Shown piece after piece: positions 30,901 through 45,900 of a stretch of DNA of 64,000 nt (the first letter of the stretch is position 1; each line of letters starts with the position of its first letter). Below the pieces are notes generated by a model. That model had not been told where the DNA came from and searched no databases. It saw nothing but the letters and a program-made list of their open reading frames with translations. Source of the stretch: Cinclus cinclus (lineage: Eukaryota > Chordata > Aves > Passeriformes > Cinclidae). The stretch lies in NCBI RefSeq assembly GCF_963662255.1, contig NC_085072.1:1554001-1618000 (forward strand), written 5' to 3'. Both the position numbers and the translations under genes were made by a program.

Positions 30901-33900
30901 GGTGCTGCTGGAGCAGCCAGGGACGGAAACTGAAAATAAACCAGGAAAATAAGTGAGGCTGGATGTGGAGCCTGGGAGGTGCTGAGGGAAGGCTCTGAGT
31001 GAAAGACTGTGATGGACTGAGGTGTGATTCAAGCCAGTCAACACTTCTCTTCCTTTAACTATAGAACATAATATATGTAAATATGGATGTTACACATGTA
31101 AATGTATGCACAGCACCGAGGAGTGGGGAGCAGCTCCTGCTGGTACCTCCAGCCAAGGAGAGGCACAGGGTGGCTTTAACAGACACCTTGAGCATCCCTG
31201 TGAGATCCTGGGAGAGCAGGAGAGGAGGCAGCACAGGAGCAGAGCTGTGTCCCTGAGCTGGTGGTCCTGGGACAGATTGGGGGATGTCACTGGGAGTCCT
31301 CACCCTCCAGCCCTGGGAGACTTTGATATTTAAAATGTAGTTTACATAGGATTTTCTGCCTTCTCCCACCTGATCTTTGTGGGCACTTGGTGGATGTAAA
31401 GGGCGGTCACTTTCTGAGCTCCAGTGTCAGGGTGACGACCACGGGGGATTGAGGGGAGAGCTTCCAGGAGAACCTGATCCCTGAGGGAGGCAGGGCAGGG
31501 AGGTGTGAGCCCATTCGAGCTCCTGGCGCAGCACAGGGGTCCCTGCTGCTGATGGATGGTGCCAGCTGCCTGGCAGGGCTGCTCTGCAGCATCTCTGGAG
31601 CCTCAGCTCCGACTCCTCTTTGGCTGCTTCCAAAAATACGGGCCAATATCTGCCAGGAGGGAAGTGCCAGACAGGTCTGGAGCCCGGCTGGTGCTGGCTA
31701 GCGCTTCCATCAGCTGGGCCACCTGGCTGAGTCACTCAGGGAGCTCAGAGCCCACCCCACAGGCTGGAGCAGGGCAAGCAGTGCTTGCTGCCCAGATCAC
31801 CTTGTTCCACACCCACAGCAGGCTTTACAGGGACAACACATCCACAGAACCATGAAATAACTGGGGTTGGGTGGGACCAAAGCATGGCTCCTAGTTTGGG
31901 TTTTTTTCTTCATCAAGTCGGGGGTTTGCACAGAATAATTTGTGTTCCTGATGGGCTGAAGGCAATGCAGCAACCACGGGCTGCGTGAATGTTGCTGCTC
32001 AGTGCTCTCTCCTCAGGCACTCAGGCACACCCTGCTCTTTGCTGCAGGGATGTGCCCCTACCTGCCCAAGAAAAAGCCTATTTCCCATTAATTTTTCCCC
32101 TCCTCCCTTCCCGGTATCTAATTTTTTGGCCTCACGGTGCAGATTGACATATGCTGGGACACATCTCGTCACTGCAGAGGCAGCAGGACCTGTGTGGGGT
32201 GTGGGATAAGCTGGTGCAGTTTGGGGTTTGCAGCCTGTCAAATTATCCTGGCAGATTTTAGATGAAGTTCTGCTGATGTGAGAACAGATGGGGTGAGGAA
32301 AACAGCATCCACATGCTTGCTTTCAAGCAAAGGAAAGGAACTTGATTTCCTTGAGCCTCATCCCTGGGATGTTTGTCCAACTTGTGTCTTTACCCCATCT
32401 CTGCTGCCCCCTCTGAATCTGGGGTAAAGCCAAGGGTGGGCAGAGCCCCCTCTCTGTGTTTTGAGCATAATCTTGGAGCTCATTTTCAGTGTCATTTCCA
32501 ACCAGACAGGCAAGGAGGTGACACTGATGGCATGGCAAAGAGAACCTCGGGCCCAGGCTGGGATTTTGGGGTGTCCCGTGTGGGAACTGGTCTCCGTGGC
32601 TCCCCTTCAGCCCCACGATTCTGTGGTAGATCTGTGTTCCAAAACTGAGCCCCAGTCCAGTTTAATGAATACCAGTTGCTCACTGGGAAGTTTAACCATG
32701 ATGGCAGAGCCACGGGAGCTTCTGCTACCTTTTCCCACGGCAAATGTATAGATTTCTTCCCAGGCATGACAAGCCCTGCTCCACGAGCCTGGCACAGCCA
32801 TGTCCTGCAGATTACAGTGCTGGAATAGAGAACTGGCCTGCAGAAAATGGATTGGAACAGGGAACGACATAACTTGGCTTTGCAGCTGCCTTTTGTGCCC
32901 CAGGTAACTTACGGTTGCTGCCCACCCCATTGTTTAATAACCCTAAATCTCAGTGCATGTATAAATTTCGAGTTGCTCCCAGATAAAACTGGAATGGTAA
33001 TTGCTGTCCCTGTGGAATATGGGTTGTGCAAGAGCTGCCTGGTGGGAGGCTGAGTGCCACGAGCCTGACTGACACAGAGCTGTCTCCCTGCCACGAGCTG
33101 GGCCAGACGTGGGACCCCCGAGCTCTCTGTTCCACAGCTCAGCTTCCCTTTCTGCTGATGAATTAGTGCAGTTTATTTTGGGCCGAGCTCCTGTGCCAGG
33201 AGGATTTTATTTCAAGGGCTCTCTGCTCATGTTAAAATGGCAGCAGGAGCTCCTGAAATAACTTTGGTCAGGGGCCATTAGGTTAGAATCGTGTGGGATG
33301 TGCTGTCCTGCATGAGCAGAGGCTGCTCAGGAGCTGGGTCACAGGGCCAGGGCGGGAGGAGAGCAGCTCAGCCCTGCAGAGCTGTCACACTCGGGCATTT
33401 TCCAGTTGTTCTTTGTGGGCTTTTCCCCACTTCCATTTGTTTCTGAGACATGACTCTGTTTATTCTGAGCACAGTGGTTTTCCCTCTCACACACCCGTGT
33501 TGTGAATTACCTTTCAAAAGTCTGGAATTTAATTTCCCTTAATCCCAGAAGCTCAAAAACCCGTATTTTGGGTGACTCTGGAGTACCTTGGAGGCACAGA
33601 AGGCGAGATGTGATTTCCTTGCAGACCCACAAGCTCTTTTACCTTCCTAAAATGGCCCTGGCAGCCCCCAGCCCTTCCCAAGCACAGTTCTGTGCCTGGC
33701 AGGGACAGGCAGGGGAGGACGTGCAGGGAGCCAGCGCTGCCCCCGGGCTGGCTGACCCAGAGTAGATCCCTAAATCTTCCTTGCCATTCATCACAAAATC
33801 GCCATTTATCACGTAATTGCCATTTATCACATAGTGCTGCAGCCCTCGGGTGCTCCTGGCCCAGCTCCCAGCGATCCACTCAGCCTGGTTTAAAAAAAAA

Positions 33901-36900
33901 AGAAATAAATAGAAAAGAACTGGAAAAAGGTACGTGCTGGTAAGCCTCTCCTCATTTTGGGCTGTCATTTTTGGTAATTCCCTCTGTCCCAAGGAACTTT
34001 GAGACACATAGTCACAGCTGGTAAGAGCAAATCCTGCTGTTGTGCAATACAGGGGTTTCACAATTTACTCCGAGGACGTGAAATGAATTTGGGCTTCTAG
34101 TGTTAATTTTAGTCTTAATTAAAAAACTGAGAAAAAGGAAAGAAAAAAAAAAAAGGCGATTTTTGCACCCAGCCAGCCCTGGGCTGCCTGGGAAGGGTTT
34201 GTCTCACACAGTGGAAGCTACATCTTGACTTAGCCCCACGTTGGGAGTGGGGCTGCAGCTGCATTGTGACTGCTGGAGAGCACCCGGGCTGTGTGAATGA
34301 TCTCATAAGTATGCACGAGTCAGTGCTAATGAATAATTTAACCGAGATTAACCTTTCCCCTCGAAGAAAACCTTCCTTTCTCCTTTGCTAAGCACAGTCA
34401 GAACTGGTGGGAAGTTTAATCACCTCTGGCAATTGTTCAGTAGATTATTTCTGTGGATAATTCCTGCAGCTCCCTGACAATTTGCTGATCCTGGCCTTTA
34501 TGTGAAATGAGTTCTGCTTAGTCCTGATTAAATTATTTGTGATTCTCACTGGTAGAGCCAGGGAAATTGCATGATTATATATTTTCAGAGCTATGTTTCC
34601 TTACTTTGTGATATTGCTATAAATGTTGTTTGCCGACTCCTGTGCTGGGGTATTTATAGACAGAGAACATAAAGATTGTGCAAAATATGGAAACAGATGG
34701 GTTACGAGGGAGGATCTCACTGTGCACCCAGCTGGGAAAGGGTTCCCAGGCCTGGGACAGAGCAGACTCAGGTATGGGCTGTGTTAGGAATGAAAGCACA
34801 GACTAATTTTTGTAAACCACAAATTCATTTTTAAAGGGGAAACCAGAAATTGTGGTGTCACCGTGGCCCAGTGGCTGCCACCTCCTGCTGCCCCCCGAGC
34901 ACAGAGCTGTCCCTGCCCCAGCCCCGTGAAGGGCTCTGTTCAGGGCTGGCTTTGGCTGCTCTGTTTCGAGCAGCCTGTGGAAGGTTTTGTCATGGAGGTG
35001 GCTGTGAAGTGCTGCTTGTCACTTGTCACACCCCCCCCCCCCCCCCCCCCAACGTGTCCTTGTCACTGAAAGCTGATTCCCCAGTGGGTTCCAACCTGCC
35101 CGTGCCTCTGGTGTCACCTGGAGCCACTGCAGCCCCTGCCAGAGGATCTCATTGCCCTCCCCGTGCCAGCTGTGCCCCTGCCAGACCCTGCCCCCTCCTG
35201 TCCCCCAGACCCACTCTGCACCCAGGGTGACCTTTCTGAGCCACCAGGGCTGGCTCCTGCCATCTCTGCAAACTCTGCTCGATCCTCCCTAATCCCTGAG
35301 GCTCTGGGATGTGTCAGTGTGACAGACGTGTCCCACTGCTCCATTTGGGAGGATCCTCTGCTGCTCAGGCCACTGACAGCTCAGAATCCCGGGAGGTTTG
35401 GGTTGGAGGAGTGGATGCAGTTCCATTGCCCTGTCGTGGGACAGCTTCCACTATCCCAGGGTGCTCCAAGTCCCATCCAACCTGGCCTTGGACACTTCCA
35501 GGGATGGGAAGCCACGGTTTCTCTGGATAACATGTTTTCCACCAGGCTGGAGATGCTGAGTCCTTCATTTCATTCCCTGAGCAGCATCTTTCCCCTCCCA
35601 GTAGCCTCTGCAGTCCCTGGCATTTGCTCCACTCCAAATGCACCAGTTGGGGCCTCCCTGTGTCCCCTGGGATGCTGCTGTGGGCTCTGGCATCATCTCC
35701 TAATTCCCCATCATCTCCTAATTCCCCATCATCTCCTAATTCCCCATCATCTCCTAATTCCCCACCTCCTAATTCCCCATCATCTCCTAATTCCCCATCA
35801 TCTCCTAATTCTCCACCTCCTAATTCCCCATCCCCCTGGCCCTGCCCTTCCCCACCTTGGCCTCACCTGGGTGTCTCCATCCCAGTTTCCTGGTGGTCCT
35901 CGCCCCACCGGCTCACCCACCCCGTGCTGCCTCTCCCCTTGGCTGCTGTCCAGCCCTTCCCCACTGCCGGCTCTGGCTCAATCCCTTCCCTGCTGCTCCC
36001 TGCCCGCTCCGGAGCCGGCTCAGGAGCCCCGCTGCTGCTGGTGGCTGCTGGTGCCTGCAGGGAGCGTTGCCTGGTTAGCGACATTTTGGGTATTTGTTTG
36101 CTCCCCGGGGATCGTTTTCTCCCGTCCCCACATTCCCCGTGCTAAATCCCTGTTTATTCCTTGGATTGCTTGCACAAGTGAAGGGCTGAACTTTGAGCCA
36201 CTCGACTTCCACCCCCTGGCTTCTCACCCATTGCTCGCTCCTGCTCTGCTCCCCGGGGACAGTCCTGGGGGCCCAGCATCGCCCGGAGCCTTGGATAGGA
36301 GAGAAAAAGCCCTCGGCTGTGTGGAAAGGCCAAACCAGTCCTGAAAAGCTGCAAAAGGCTTTCTATTGAGTGCTGCTGTGGAAACCAGGGGGGTTGCTTA
36401 AAAAAACTGCGATTTTGGTGGTTCGCCAAAAATCTGTGTTAGTCAAAAGCGTTTTGGGTTTTGTTTTTAGTCCATAAAATCTTGGGTTGTGGTTTTTACC
36501 AAGATGTGGAGTGGAACATTTGAGACCTTCAGTTTTGCTGATCTCTCTCTTCATCTCTCTCTGACTGAGCTGTGCTGGTGCTCCTTGGTCCTTAACGCAT
36601 CCACCCTGCCCTTCCTCCTCATCCCTGGGCCTTTTCCCTCCAGGATGCTGGGATGGTCACTCCTGCTGTCCTTTCTATTGCAGTGGAGCATGAAATGCTG
36701 CAGGTGTGACTCGAGGCTGCCCCACAGCTACAACGGGCACCGTGTGGAGAACGTGTTGTCCTCGGCTGGCCGCGCGCGCTGGTGGCAGTCCCAGAACGGT
36801 GAGGGCCACCAGGACACAAACTGCTGCCAGTGACACAGTGCCCAGGGGGAGGAGGGAAAGGTGTTGAGTTCCATGGATGGGGAGGAAGGAGGAAATGGCT

Positions 36901-39900
36901 GGCCTGACTGGTTATTATTGTCCCCAGTGTCCCTGTGACGGTGCCTGTCTGTGCCCGCAGGTGTCGAGCGTGTGTCCCTGCAGCTGGACCTGGAGCAGAC
37001 GTTCCAGCTGGACAGCGTCGTGCTGCACTTCAGGGTTGGTGTCTGTGGGCAGCTCCTCTGCCCGTGAGGTGTCAGCCTGTGGTGCCAGCCCGTGGTGCCA
37101 GCTCGTGTGTCTGTCCGTGCCCGCAGTCGCCGCCCGCAGCAATGCTGATCGAGCGCTCCGTGGACGCTGGCAGGACGTGGCAGGTGCTGCAGTACCTGGC
37201 CTCCGACTGTGCCACCGCCTTCCCCCGTGTGCCCCGCGGCCCCCCAGAGGGCTGGCAGGACCCCCGGTGCCAGCAGCTGCAGGGGCACCCCATGCACGGG
37301 GGCACGGTAGGGACTGGGGTTTGTGGCAGGGACCCTTGTTGTGGCCCTGGGGTTGGGGTGGGTGGAAACCTCATGCACCTGGTGAGGGATGGGGGGATTT
37401 GAATCCTTGTACACCTGGTGAGGGATGGGGGGGTTGGAATCCTTGTACACCTGGTGAGGGATGGGGGTTGGAATCCTTGTACACCTGGTGAGGGGTGGGG
37501 CCCATGGCACCCACAATTCCCAGTCCTTGGGAAGGTTCCTGCTCCTCTGGCAGGAAAGCCTTTGCTGTTCTGTGTTGGGTGAGCTGTTGTGTTTGACTTC
37601 TTGTAAAATCCTCTGCAGCTCTAAAGGCTATCCCTGTGTTTAGTGACAGAGGCAGTGACACGTTTAGTGTGCAGAGCACACAGTGCCCAGAGCAAGAGTG
37701 GAGAGCAGCTCAAGTTTCCTGCTTTATAACCTCTGTTTTTTCCCCTCAAAGGTGAAATTCAGTGTCCAAGACCTGGGGTCTACAATCAGCTCCTCTTACA
37801 GCCAAGCCATTGAGAGTGAGCGATGGGCCTCATCCAGAGGGGAGAGGGGAGAGGGGAATGAGGCTCCTCGTGGTTCTCCCTGCAGGACGGGAAGTGCTGA
37901 GCTGGGGTAACCCCTGGGGGACCCTTGTCTGCACGACCGGGTTGTTAAGGAGCAGCATTTGGTCCTTGCTGCTGGCTCAGCTGCTGCTCTTTGTGCCAAT
38001 TCCTCCTTCCCTTGCTCCAAACCCTCCCCACCAATTGCAAGGAGCTTCTGCAGGGCACCTGCTGCCCCTCACACCCGTTCCCTGTCCCCAACAGAGCTGG
38101 GGCCCTTCACCAACCTGCGCATCAACTTCACGGAGCTGCCCCACATCCCACGCCAGGGCTACCACTCGCCCAGCACCTTCTATGCTGTGACAGAGATGCA
38201 GGTTCTGGGGAGCTGCTTCTGCCATGGCCACGCTGAGCGCTGCACCCCTGCAGGGAACCAGCACAGCACGGTGAGCTCGGGCTGCCAGGAGCCTGGGCAC
38301 CTCGGGGATGGGTCCACTGCCTGCTTGGGGTGCTCCTGGGGACACCTTGGCCACAGTGCCCAGGAAGGGGCTGTGGGAGGCTCTCGGATGCACATGAGCT
38401 GGAGAGGCAGCGGGAGGGTGAGGCTCTGCCCTGGGCGCTGTCCCCAGGGTGGGTGACACGGTGTCTGTGTCACACAGCAGGTCCCCGGGCACTGCGTGTG
38501 CCAGCACAACACGGCCGGGCCACACTGTGAGCGCTGCTCTGCCCTGTTCAATGCCCGGCCCTGGGCACCCGCCGAGGACAGCGACCCCCACGAGTGCCAG
38601 CGTACGGCCAGTGCTGCCCCCACCCCAAATCCTGCCCAGCCTGGAGCTCGGAGCCCCTTTCCGCCTCTGTGGGGCTGGGTGGTGGCACGGTGCCTTGGCA
38701 CCTTTGCCTCTCGTGGGCTGCAGCAGTGTCCAGTTCCCGGTGCCGCTGTGGGGCTGTCACCGAGTGTCACTGTGTCACACAGGAGCCTTGGGCACCCTCT
38801 AGTGCCACTGCTGCTGCTGCCGGAGGGGTTTGCACCGTGCCAGCCCAGCTGAGCCATTTTCTGTGATTTTTTAGGATGTGACTGCAATGGTCACTCGTCC
38901 TCATGCCACTTCGACCCCGAGCTGTACCAGGCCAGCGGCGGGGCCAGCGGGGGGGTGTGTGACAACTGCCAGCACAACACCGAGGGCAACAACTGCGAGC
39001 GCTGCAGAACCAACTATTTCCGTAACCCACGGCGGGAGCTGAGCCACCCTGAGGCCTGCCAGCGTGAGTGACACCCCAAAACCCCCAGCACCTTCCCCAG
39101 GACCTGCCCCCCTCAGCTGGGACATCTCTTGCTCGTTTGCAGCCTGTGAGTGTGACCCGGATGGCGTCGTGCCCGGCTCTGTCTGCGACCCGGGCACGGG
39201 GCGCTGTGTCTGCAAGGACAACGTGCAGGGGGACCGCTGCCACCTCTGCAAGCCGGGCTTTGCCCAGCTGGCTGCTGCCAACCCTGCTGGGTGCCGCAGT
39301 GAGTACCCCCGGGACACCCCCCCGCCCCCGGGGTGCCCCCTCTGAAAGGGACCGAGGTCCTGCCCGGCTTTGCTTTGGGGTTTTCAAGCCAAGGGTCCGG
39401 TTTGTAAAGGTTTACAAAAGCTCCCTGTTCAGTGTAGGGGTGGTTTCAGGTGTAAGTTTAATGAAAAGCACAGGGCAAGTGGGGTTTGGGGGTGCCCTCA
39501 GGGCTCAGGAGGTGATGGGTCAGGGCACTGCTGTGACCCCCTGGGCTGGGGGATGCTGAAGTCCCTTGGGCTCCAGTTCCTGCTGCAGCATTTGGGGGGC
39601 TGTCGGAGCGAGGTGCAGATCTGAGCTCGGGTGGGAAGGGAGAGGGGCAGAGTCCCCCTTTGGGGGGCTGCAGCTCCTCCAGAGGCTGCTCCTGCCACAC
39701 CCAGCCCCTCCCTGTTGCAGGATGCACCTGCAACGCCCTGGGGACACGGCAGGACACGGTGCCCTGTGACGGTGACACCGGGAGCTGCTTCTGCCTGCCC
39801 AACGTGGTGGGCAGCGACTGCGGGCAGTGCGCGGCCGGGCACTGGGGGCTGGCCAGCAGGCAGGGCTGCCAGCCCTGTGCCTGCCACCCCCACGGCTCCC

Positions 39901-42900
39901 GCAGCCCCCACTGCAACCAGGTACCCCCAGCCCACCTGGGCACCCCTTGTTCCTTTCCTTTTTGCTCTGTCCTCTCCCTTCCCGACTCTACATTGCTGCT
40001 GTGAGGGCTTCTCGAGGGCTGAGCCAAGTTGGCAAGGCCATGGCTCTGTCCCCTCACTGGGGACCTGTCACAACATCAAACCCACCTGCTGCGTGGCTGC
40101 TTTGTCCTGTCCCATCCATAGGAACCTTCACAAAACAGCCACGTGCTCCCCAGTGCATCCCACTCCTATTTTCCTTCTCCTAATTCTTAGAAAACACCAT
40201 GACATATTATTCATGAAAATGAAAGAAGGTGGTAATTATTGAGGCAAGATTAAGTCACTTTAACAAGCTTGATATTTATCAAGGAAGTCCTAATAAGACA
40301 TCTTCATGCAGGCAAGGGAAGTTAATTATGCTCATTTGTCAATGAAAAGCATGTGTGCCACTTCAGGCTTAAGAGGCAACTGGGAAAATTAAAGTTAAAT
40401 GTAAAAAAACCCAAAACATGACTAATTCTAAGAGCCTAAGGTTCCAAACAAGCTCAGTGTGGGGAGGAGACCTGAGATGGCAAAGCAGCTGCTCGTGGGC
40501 GATTGTTTTGTTTTTGAAACAAGGCTGAGCATCCTACTCGTGGTGCTGGTGCTGTTTGGAGCCTGTTTGCATCCTGAGCCTGAGCTGCAGCCTGGCACGG
40601 GCAACTCGGGCATGCCCTGGGCACAGACCGAGAGGAGGAAATGGTCCATGGGCTGGTTTTGGTGGTCTAGAGCAGCTCGGGGAGAGCCCTGCCAGGGAAG
40701 TGTCCCGCAGTGGGTGTCCCTGACGTGCTCCCCTCTCAGTTCACAGGACAGTGCCCGTGCAGGGATGGCTTCACGGGACAGACGTGCTCAGCCGTGAGGC
40801 AGCAGCAGTGCCCAGCCAGGCACTACAGGGATGCCCACGGAGGGTGCACAGGTACGGCTTTGCCTTGGCCTTTCCTGGGGGAGATCATGGATTACCTGGG
40901 AAAAGGAGCAGCTGGCCCACGTGCTGACATACCTATCCTCAGGCTTGGCAAGAGATTTCCTCTCTGGGACAGCCTCCCAGTTCATCTCCAGTATCCACCG
41001 GTGCCCTCCCATCAGCCTTGGGCGAGTCCTGGGGTACCCTGGGCTGGCCCTGTAGGGTCAGGGGCTGTGCCAGCTCCTGGGGGCTCTCCCCATTCCTCTG
41101 CCTATGCCACCTTTGTCCCAGCTGCCGCAGGAGCTGCCGGGAGGGGATGGACGCCAGCTTGGGTTGGGACCTCATTAATGCTAATTAAAGGGCTGGTTTT
41201 ATACAGATACAAAGTTCTTCACCACCACCTTCTCTCTGCCTGCACTTTTCCTGTCCCAGAGTGTGACTGCGACTTCCAGGGCACGGAGGAGCCGGGCTGT
41301 GACAAGGCCACGGGCCGGTGCCTGTGCCGCGCCGGGGTCAGCGGGCCCCGCTGTGACCAGTGCCAGCAGGGCCACTGCGGCTCCTACCCCGGCTGCCAGC
41401 TGTGCCACCCCTGCTTCCACACCTACGACGGGGACGTGGAGCGCCTGCGCCAGCGCCAGGCCGGCCTGGCCAATGCCACAGCGCGGCTGTCCCCGGGCAC
41501 GGGGCGCTCCCAGCTCGGCCCCCGCCTCTCGCGGGCGCTGGGCAACCTGCAGCAGGCACAGGGCATCCTCGGCCACCCCCCTGGCACGCAGCAGGGCCTG
41601 GCCCAGGTGGGCAGCGCGCTCGCTGCCATCAGGTAAGGGATGGGTGCGGGTCCCTGCTCCTCCAGGAGCTGCGGGGGTTTCTCTGTGAGCCCCTCGCACA
41701 GGTTCTGCTTTGGTTCTGCTTTGGTTCTGCTTTGGTTCTGCTCCTGCCAAGCCTGGCTCTGCTCACGAGGGCAGCAGGAAGCAGCAGAGCATCAATTCCA
41801 CGTGTGCCTGTCCCATGAGCAATGTCCCCAAGGCAGGGAGAGTGTGGGCAGTGTGTGGTGGCACGCAGGGCTGCGTGGTGACACTCAGGGCTGCGTGGTG
41901 ACACTCGCAGGGCACATCCAGCATTTTTGGTCCCTGTGTGGGCACGGCCCTGCTGTGGAGGGGCTGCAGCCCAACTCCTCTCTCTGCAAACCTGCGAGGA
42001 GCTGGCGAGTCCTCGGCTGTCCCTGGGCCCAGAAGTGCCCCTTTGCCAGGTGCTGGCAGTGCCCCAGCACAGGTGCCCCTGCCCTCTCAGCACTGCTCTT
42101 TGCGTGCAGGTGCTTTGCTCTCTACCTAATTCACATTTTGTTCTTTTTCTCTCCCAGGGAGCAGGTCCAAGGCATAAATCCCAACCTTCATTTCCCGGAT
42201 GCCACTGCCTCGTTGTCCAGGGAGCTCAAAGCCCTCAATAGCAGCTTGTTGGCCACCAACTCCCAGTACCAGACCAAGAAGACCCAGTTTGAAAGCAGCC
42301 GCAGCACGGACCTGGCAGGTACAGCTCTGCAGCTGCAACATCTCTTAATTTGCAGTCATTATTTTACCTCAGCGTGGCTGCCTGGGGTTTCTCAGGTGGA
42401 TGAGGAGGGGTTTTTAACCTGCTGTCAGCATCAGAACTGCAAACAGATCTCTACCAGTGACAGGGATGCTCCCTGTTCCGTTACCTGGCTTTCACACTCT
42501 GGGGCATTTGCTCTGGTGTTTTGGGGCTGGCGGCTCATTCTGTGTTCCCGTTCCCCACCAGCACAATCTCTGCTGCCAGGGAGGGGTGGGAAGGGGCCAG
42601 CCGTGCTGGGAGAGTGTCACTGAATCCATGAGGCACCGGGAGCACAGGGGCTGTGCACAGGTGGAAGGGACTTTTACCCCCAGCCCTGAGTTGAGTCCTT
42701 CAGGAGACCTTGAGCTCACTGAGAGGATGGCTGAAAGGTGTTTGGAATGAAAAGGAGTTTTTGGTGATGCCTTGGTGACTAATCCCTGGCTTCACCCTCT
42801 CCTGCGCACCGCAGGGCAGAGGCAGTGCCTCCCCAAGGGTCATGCTGCACTTGTGAGTCATTTGTGCCATTTATCCCTTTATTGCCACAGGAGCCTTCCA

Positions 42901-45900
42901 GACCATCCGCTCTGCCTACCAGAGCTCCAGCAGTGCCAGCAGCCTGGCCCAGGGTGCCCCAAGGCTGCTGGCCCAGGCCAAGGAGAGCCGCCGGAGCGCC
43001 GCGGGGCTGGAGCAGGACCTGGCTGGGGACACGGCCAAGCTGGTGGCCCTGCAGGGCCAGCTGTCCTCAGCCCCCGACCTCACCCCTGTCATCAACCAGG
43101 TGAAGATGTGGAGGGGGGTTCTCACTGCCCCACGGGGTGTGTGTGGTTTTCAAGGGGGCCCTGCAGAGCTCAGGAGGCAGGAGTCTCATCCTGCAGCATC
43201 TCTCCTCAGGCATGGCAGGACAAATCTCTGTCCAGACAGACCCAGCCGGAGAATTGGCTGAACACCCCCTGCCCGGGAGTCCCAAAGCACTGCCCCCCAC
43301 CCCCTCCCAGCCATGCTCTGGGGACTTTCTCGTGTCACTTCTGGTAGCTCCAAGACCCGCTTTATTTCTGGATGAGGTTTCTCTTATTTCTCCTTCTCTG
43401 TTTTGTTATTGCCATGGAGATCCATTCCGGTGCTGGTTGCTGTGGAGACCACCAGCCTCCCCTCTCTGCTGCTGGGGCACCAGCACGTTCTGAGCCACCA
43501 GCCTGGCCTGGCTGGGCATGTGGCCCTGCTGCACTGTGGCATTGGGGGGAACTCTGCAGATGCCAGATCCAGAGCTGCTGCTGCTCTCCAGGGGCTCCTC
43601 ATCCAGTTCTCTCCAAAGCAAGCGGGGCAGATGGGTTGTTCTGCAGAGATGTTTGCTCCACACATTTCTGTAACTCATCCTGAGCCACTGGGACTTGGCT
43701 CCTGCTTTGCTCCTGTTTCTGCTCCATTGTGGGCTGCTGGGGCCGTGCTGACTTGGTGTCACTGGCTCAGGTGAGGGCATCCAGCTCCAGCTGCCCCTTC
43801 TCTGATGGTGGCACACCTCCAGCGTGGCTGTGCCACTTGTGTCACTGCCAGCCTGCTGGGCTCCCTCCCGTGCCCACACAGGTCCTGCAGTGCGAGCTCA
43901 GCAGTTCCCAGCTCCCTGGGCAGGGTTTGCCATCCTTTAGGGCTGTGTTTGCCTCCCTGCAGGCACCGAGCCGTGCCCAGCCGGGCGCTGCCCGGCTCCA
44001 GCTCTTCTCTCCCTGCCCAGGTGTGCGGAGGGGCCCGAGTGGAGCCGTGCACCCCTGCCCGCTGCCAGGGGCTGCTGTGCCCTCGGGACAACAGCTCTGT
44101 CTGTGTGGCTGGCCAGCCCTGCCACGGCCTCTTCCCTCTGGCCAGCGGGGCCCTGGCTGCGGCTGGGCAAGCGACCAAGGAGTTCAGCAGCCTGAGCGCC
44201 CGGCTCCGGGACACGGCACAGCTGGTGAGTGTGGGCGCTGCCTGTCCCCTGCTCGCAAGAGCACAGGGTGAGGATACCCACCTCAAACTCTGTGTGAAGC
44301 TTGATCCCTTGGGCAGCTTCAGGAATGCAGGGATTTTGGAGTGGGAGGCTCCCAGCTGGGTGTGTGGGTCCTGCCTCCCCAGCTGAAGGCATGTGAAGGG
44401 CACTGGACAGCCACAAGGAAAGCTTTGTCCCTCCTGGTTGGGACCAGTATGGCTGAAGGGCTGGGAATATGGAAAACTCTCAGATTCTGCAGGTTTGGTG
44501 CATTTAATGCAATCAGAGAGAGTTCATGTGTTAGAGCTCTCACAGCTTCTTTCTGTGCCTTGCAAGGAGAAAGTGAGCTTTCAAATAATCCAAAATCCAT
44601 TTCAAAGGCGTTTTTAAAAGCTAAATGGTGCTGTCCCTCTTTGCAGATCCAACCCTCAGCCTTTAATATATACAGTCCTTTAAAGCTCTGGCATGGTGAG
44701 AACTGGGACCGGCATCGTGCCTGGCCCAGGTCAGAGCTGAGGCAGGGCTGTGGGCTCTGCATCCAGCAGAGGCACCACCAGGCCCTTGTTGTGTGCAGAT
44801 CAAGAGCACAGAGCTGTCAGCGAGTCAGATCCAGAGCAGCACACGGCGGCTGGCGGGGCAGCTGGGGGTGACCAGGACGCAGATCCAGGGGGACGTGCGG
44901 CGCGTGCGGCAGCTCCTGCAGCGCCTGCGGAGCTTCCTGGCAGGTACCTGTGGCACTGCGGGGCTGGGGGAGCCTGCTTTGGGCACGGACACGGCTGGTG
45001 TCCACGGCCAGCAGGGAGTCACTGAGCTTGGGAAACACCTCCAAGGTCAGCGAGTTTGAGCTGTGTCCATGCCCACCTTGTCACCAGCCCAGAGCACGAG
45101 TGCCACGTCCAGGTGCTCTCTGGGCACTCCAGGGATGGGCATTTGCAGCCAGCAGGGATGGATGATGCAGAGAGGTTTTCTGGCCCTGCTCACTGATGCA
45201 GACAGACAGACAGATGACTCTTCTCTGGAGCAGGCTGTTAATCAGATGAGAATTCTTTGTTGTCCTACAAACTGATGGGATGACTTATTGTTCACAGACA
45301 GATTGTAATAACATAATGAGCCTCCTGAGCATTAGCTGAATAAGAAAATCAGGTCATTTGGTGCTGCCTGGTGTTAATGATGAGTGAAGATATTTCTGAG
45401 CTAATCACTGGGCTAATGTCCCTTGGGCTCTGCCTGCCTCTGATTTATTAACTTGTATCTGTGAAATGAGAAAAGGCTTGTCTTCAAACACACCCTCATC
45501 TGCTCAGTGAGGGCTGCCTGGCTGCTCTGGGCTCAGCTATGATGTTGCCATATCCAAGGTATCACTTCGGCTATTTCCCAAAAGTTTTGCTGGTGCGAGT
45601 GAGAAGCACATGGAATTCAAGGAGGTTAATTCAGACGGGATCCTGACAGCTGTCTGGAATGAGATGGGTGTGAGATGTGCATGGGTGGCCGCCCTCCTCC
45701 TCCCTCGCGTTTGCACTCCCACCTTCCCTGATGCCCTGTGTGTGCTGGCTCTGCAGACAAGGACACGGATCCTGCCTCTATCCAGGAAATCAGTGAGTCA
45801 GTTCTGGCCCTGCGTCTCCCCACGGACGCTGCTGCAGTCCACAGGAGGATGACCGAGATCCAGAGGCTGGCGACGGCGCTGCAGTGCCCGGAGGACATCC

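Larger units (their letters stand above)
28612..36683. other. LAMB3: LAMB3 intron 2, 8 kb
   Basis: The largest intron of the gene. It contains CR1 fragments at 28720-28797 and 35393-35530, a poly(C) run at 35031-35050 and a 15-bp repeat at 35690-35830. No further coding exon is needed, since exons 2 and 3 join in phase. Large first or second introns often hold enhancers, but I see no specific site I can defend. Confidence 0.7.

Noticed and set aside
35163..36344. 393-codon open frame on plus
   Set aside because: Runs through a CR1 fragment and the CATCTCCTAATTCCC repeat in LAMB3 intron 2; no link to a gene.
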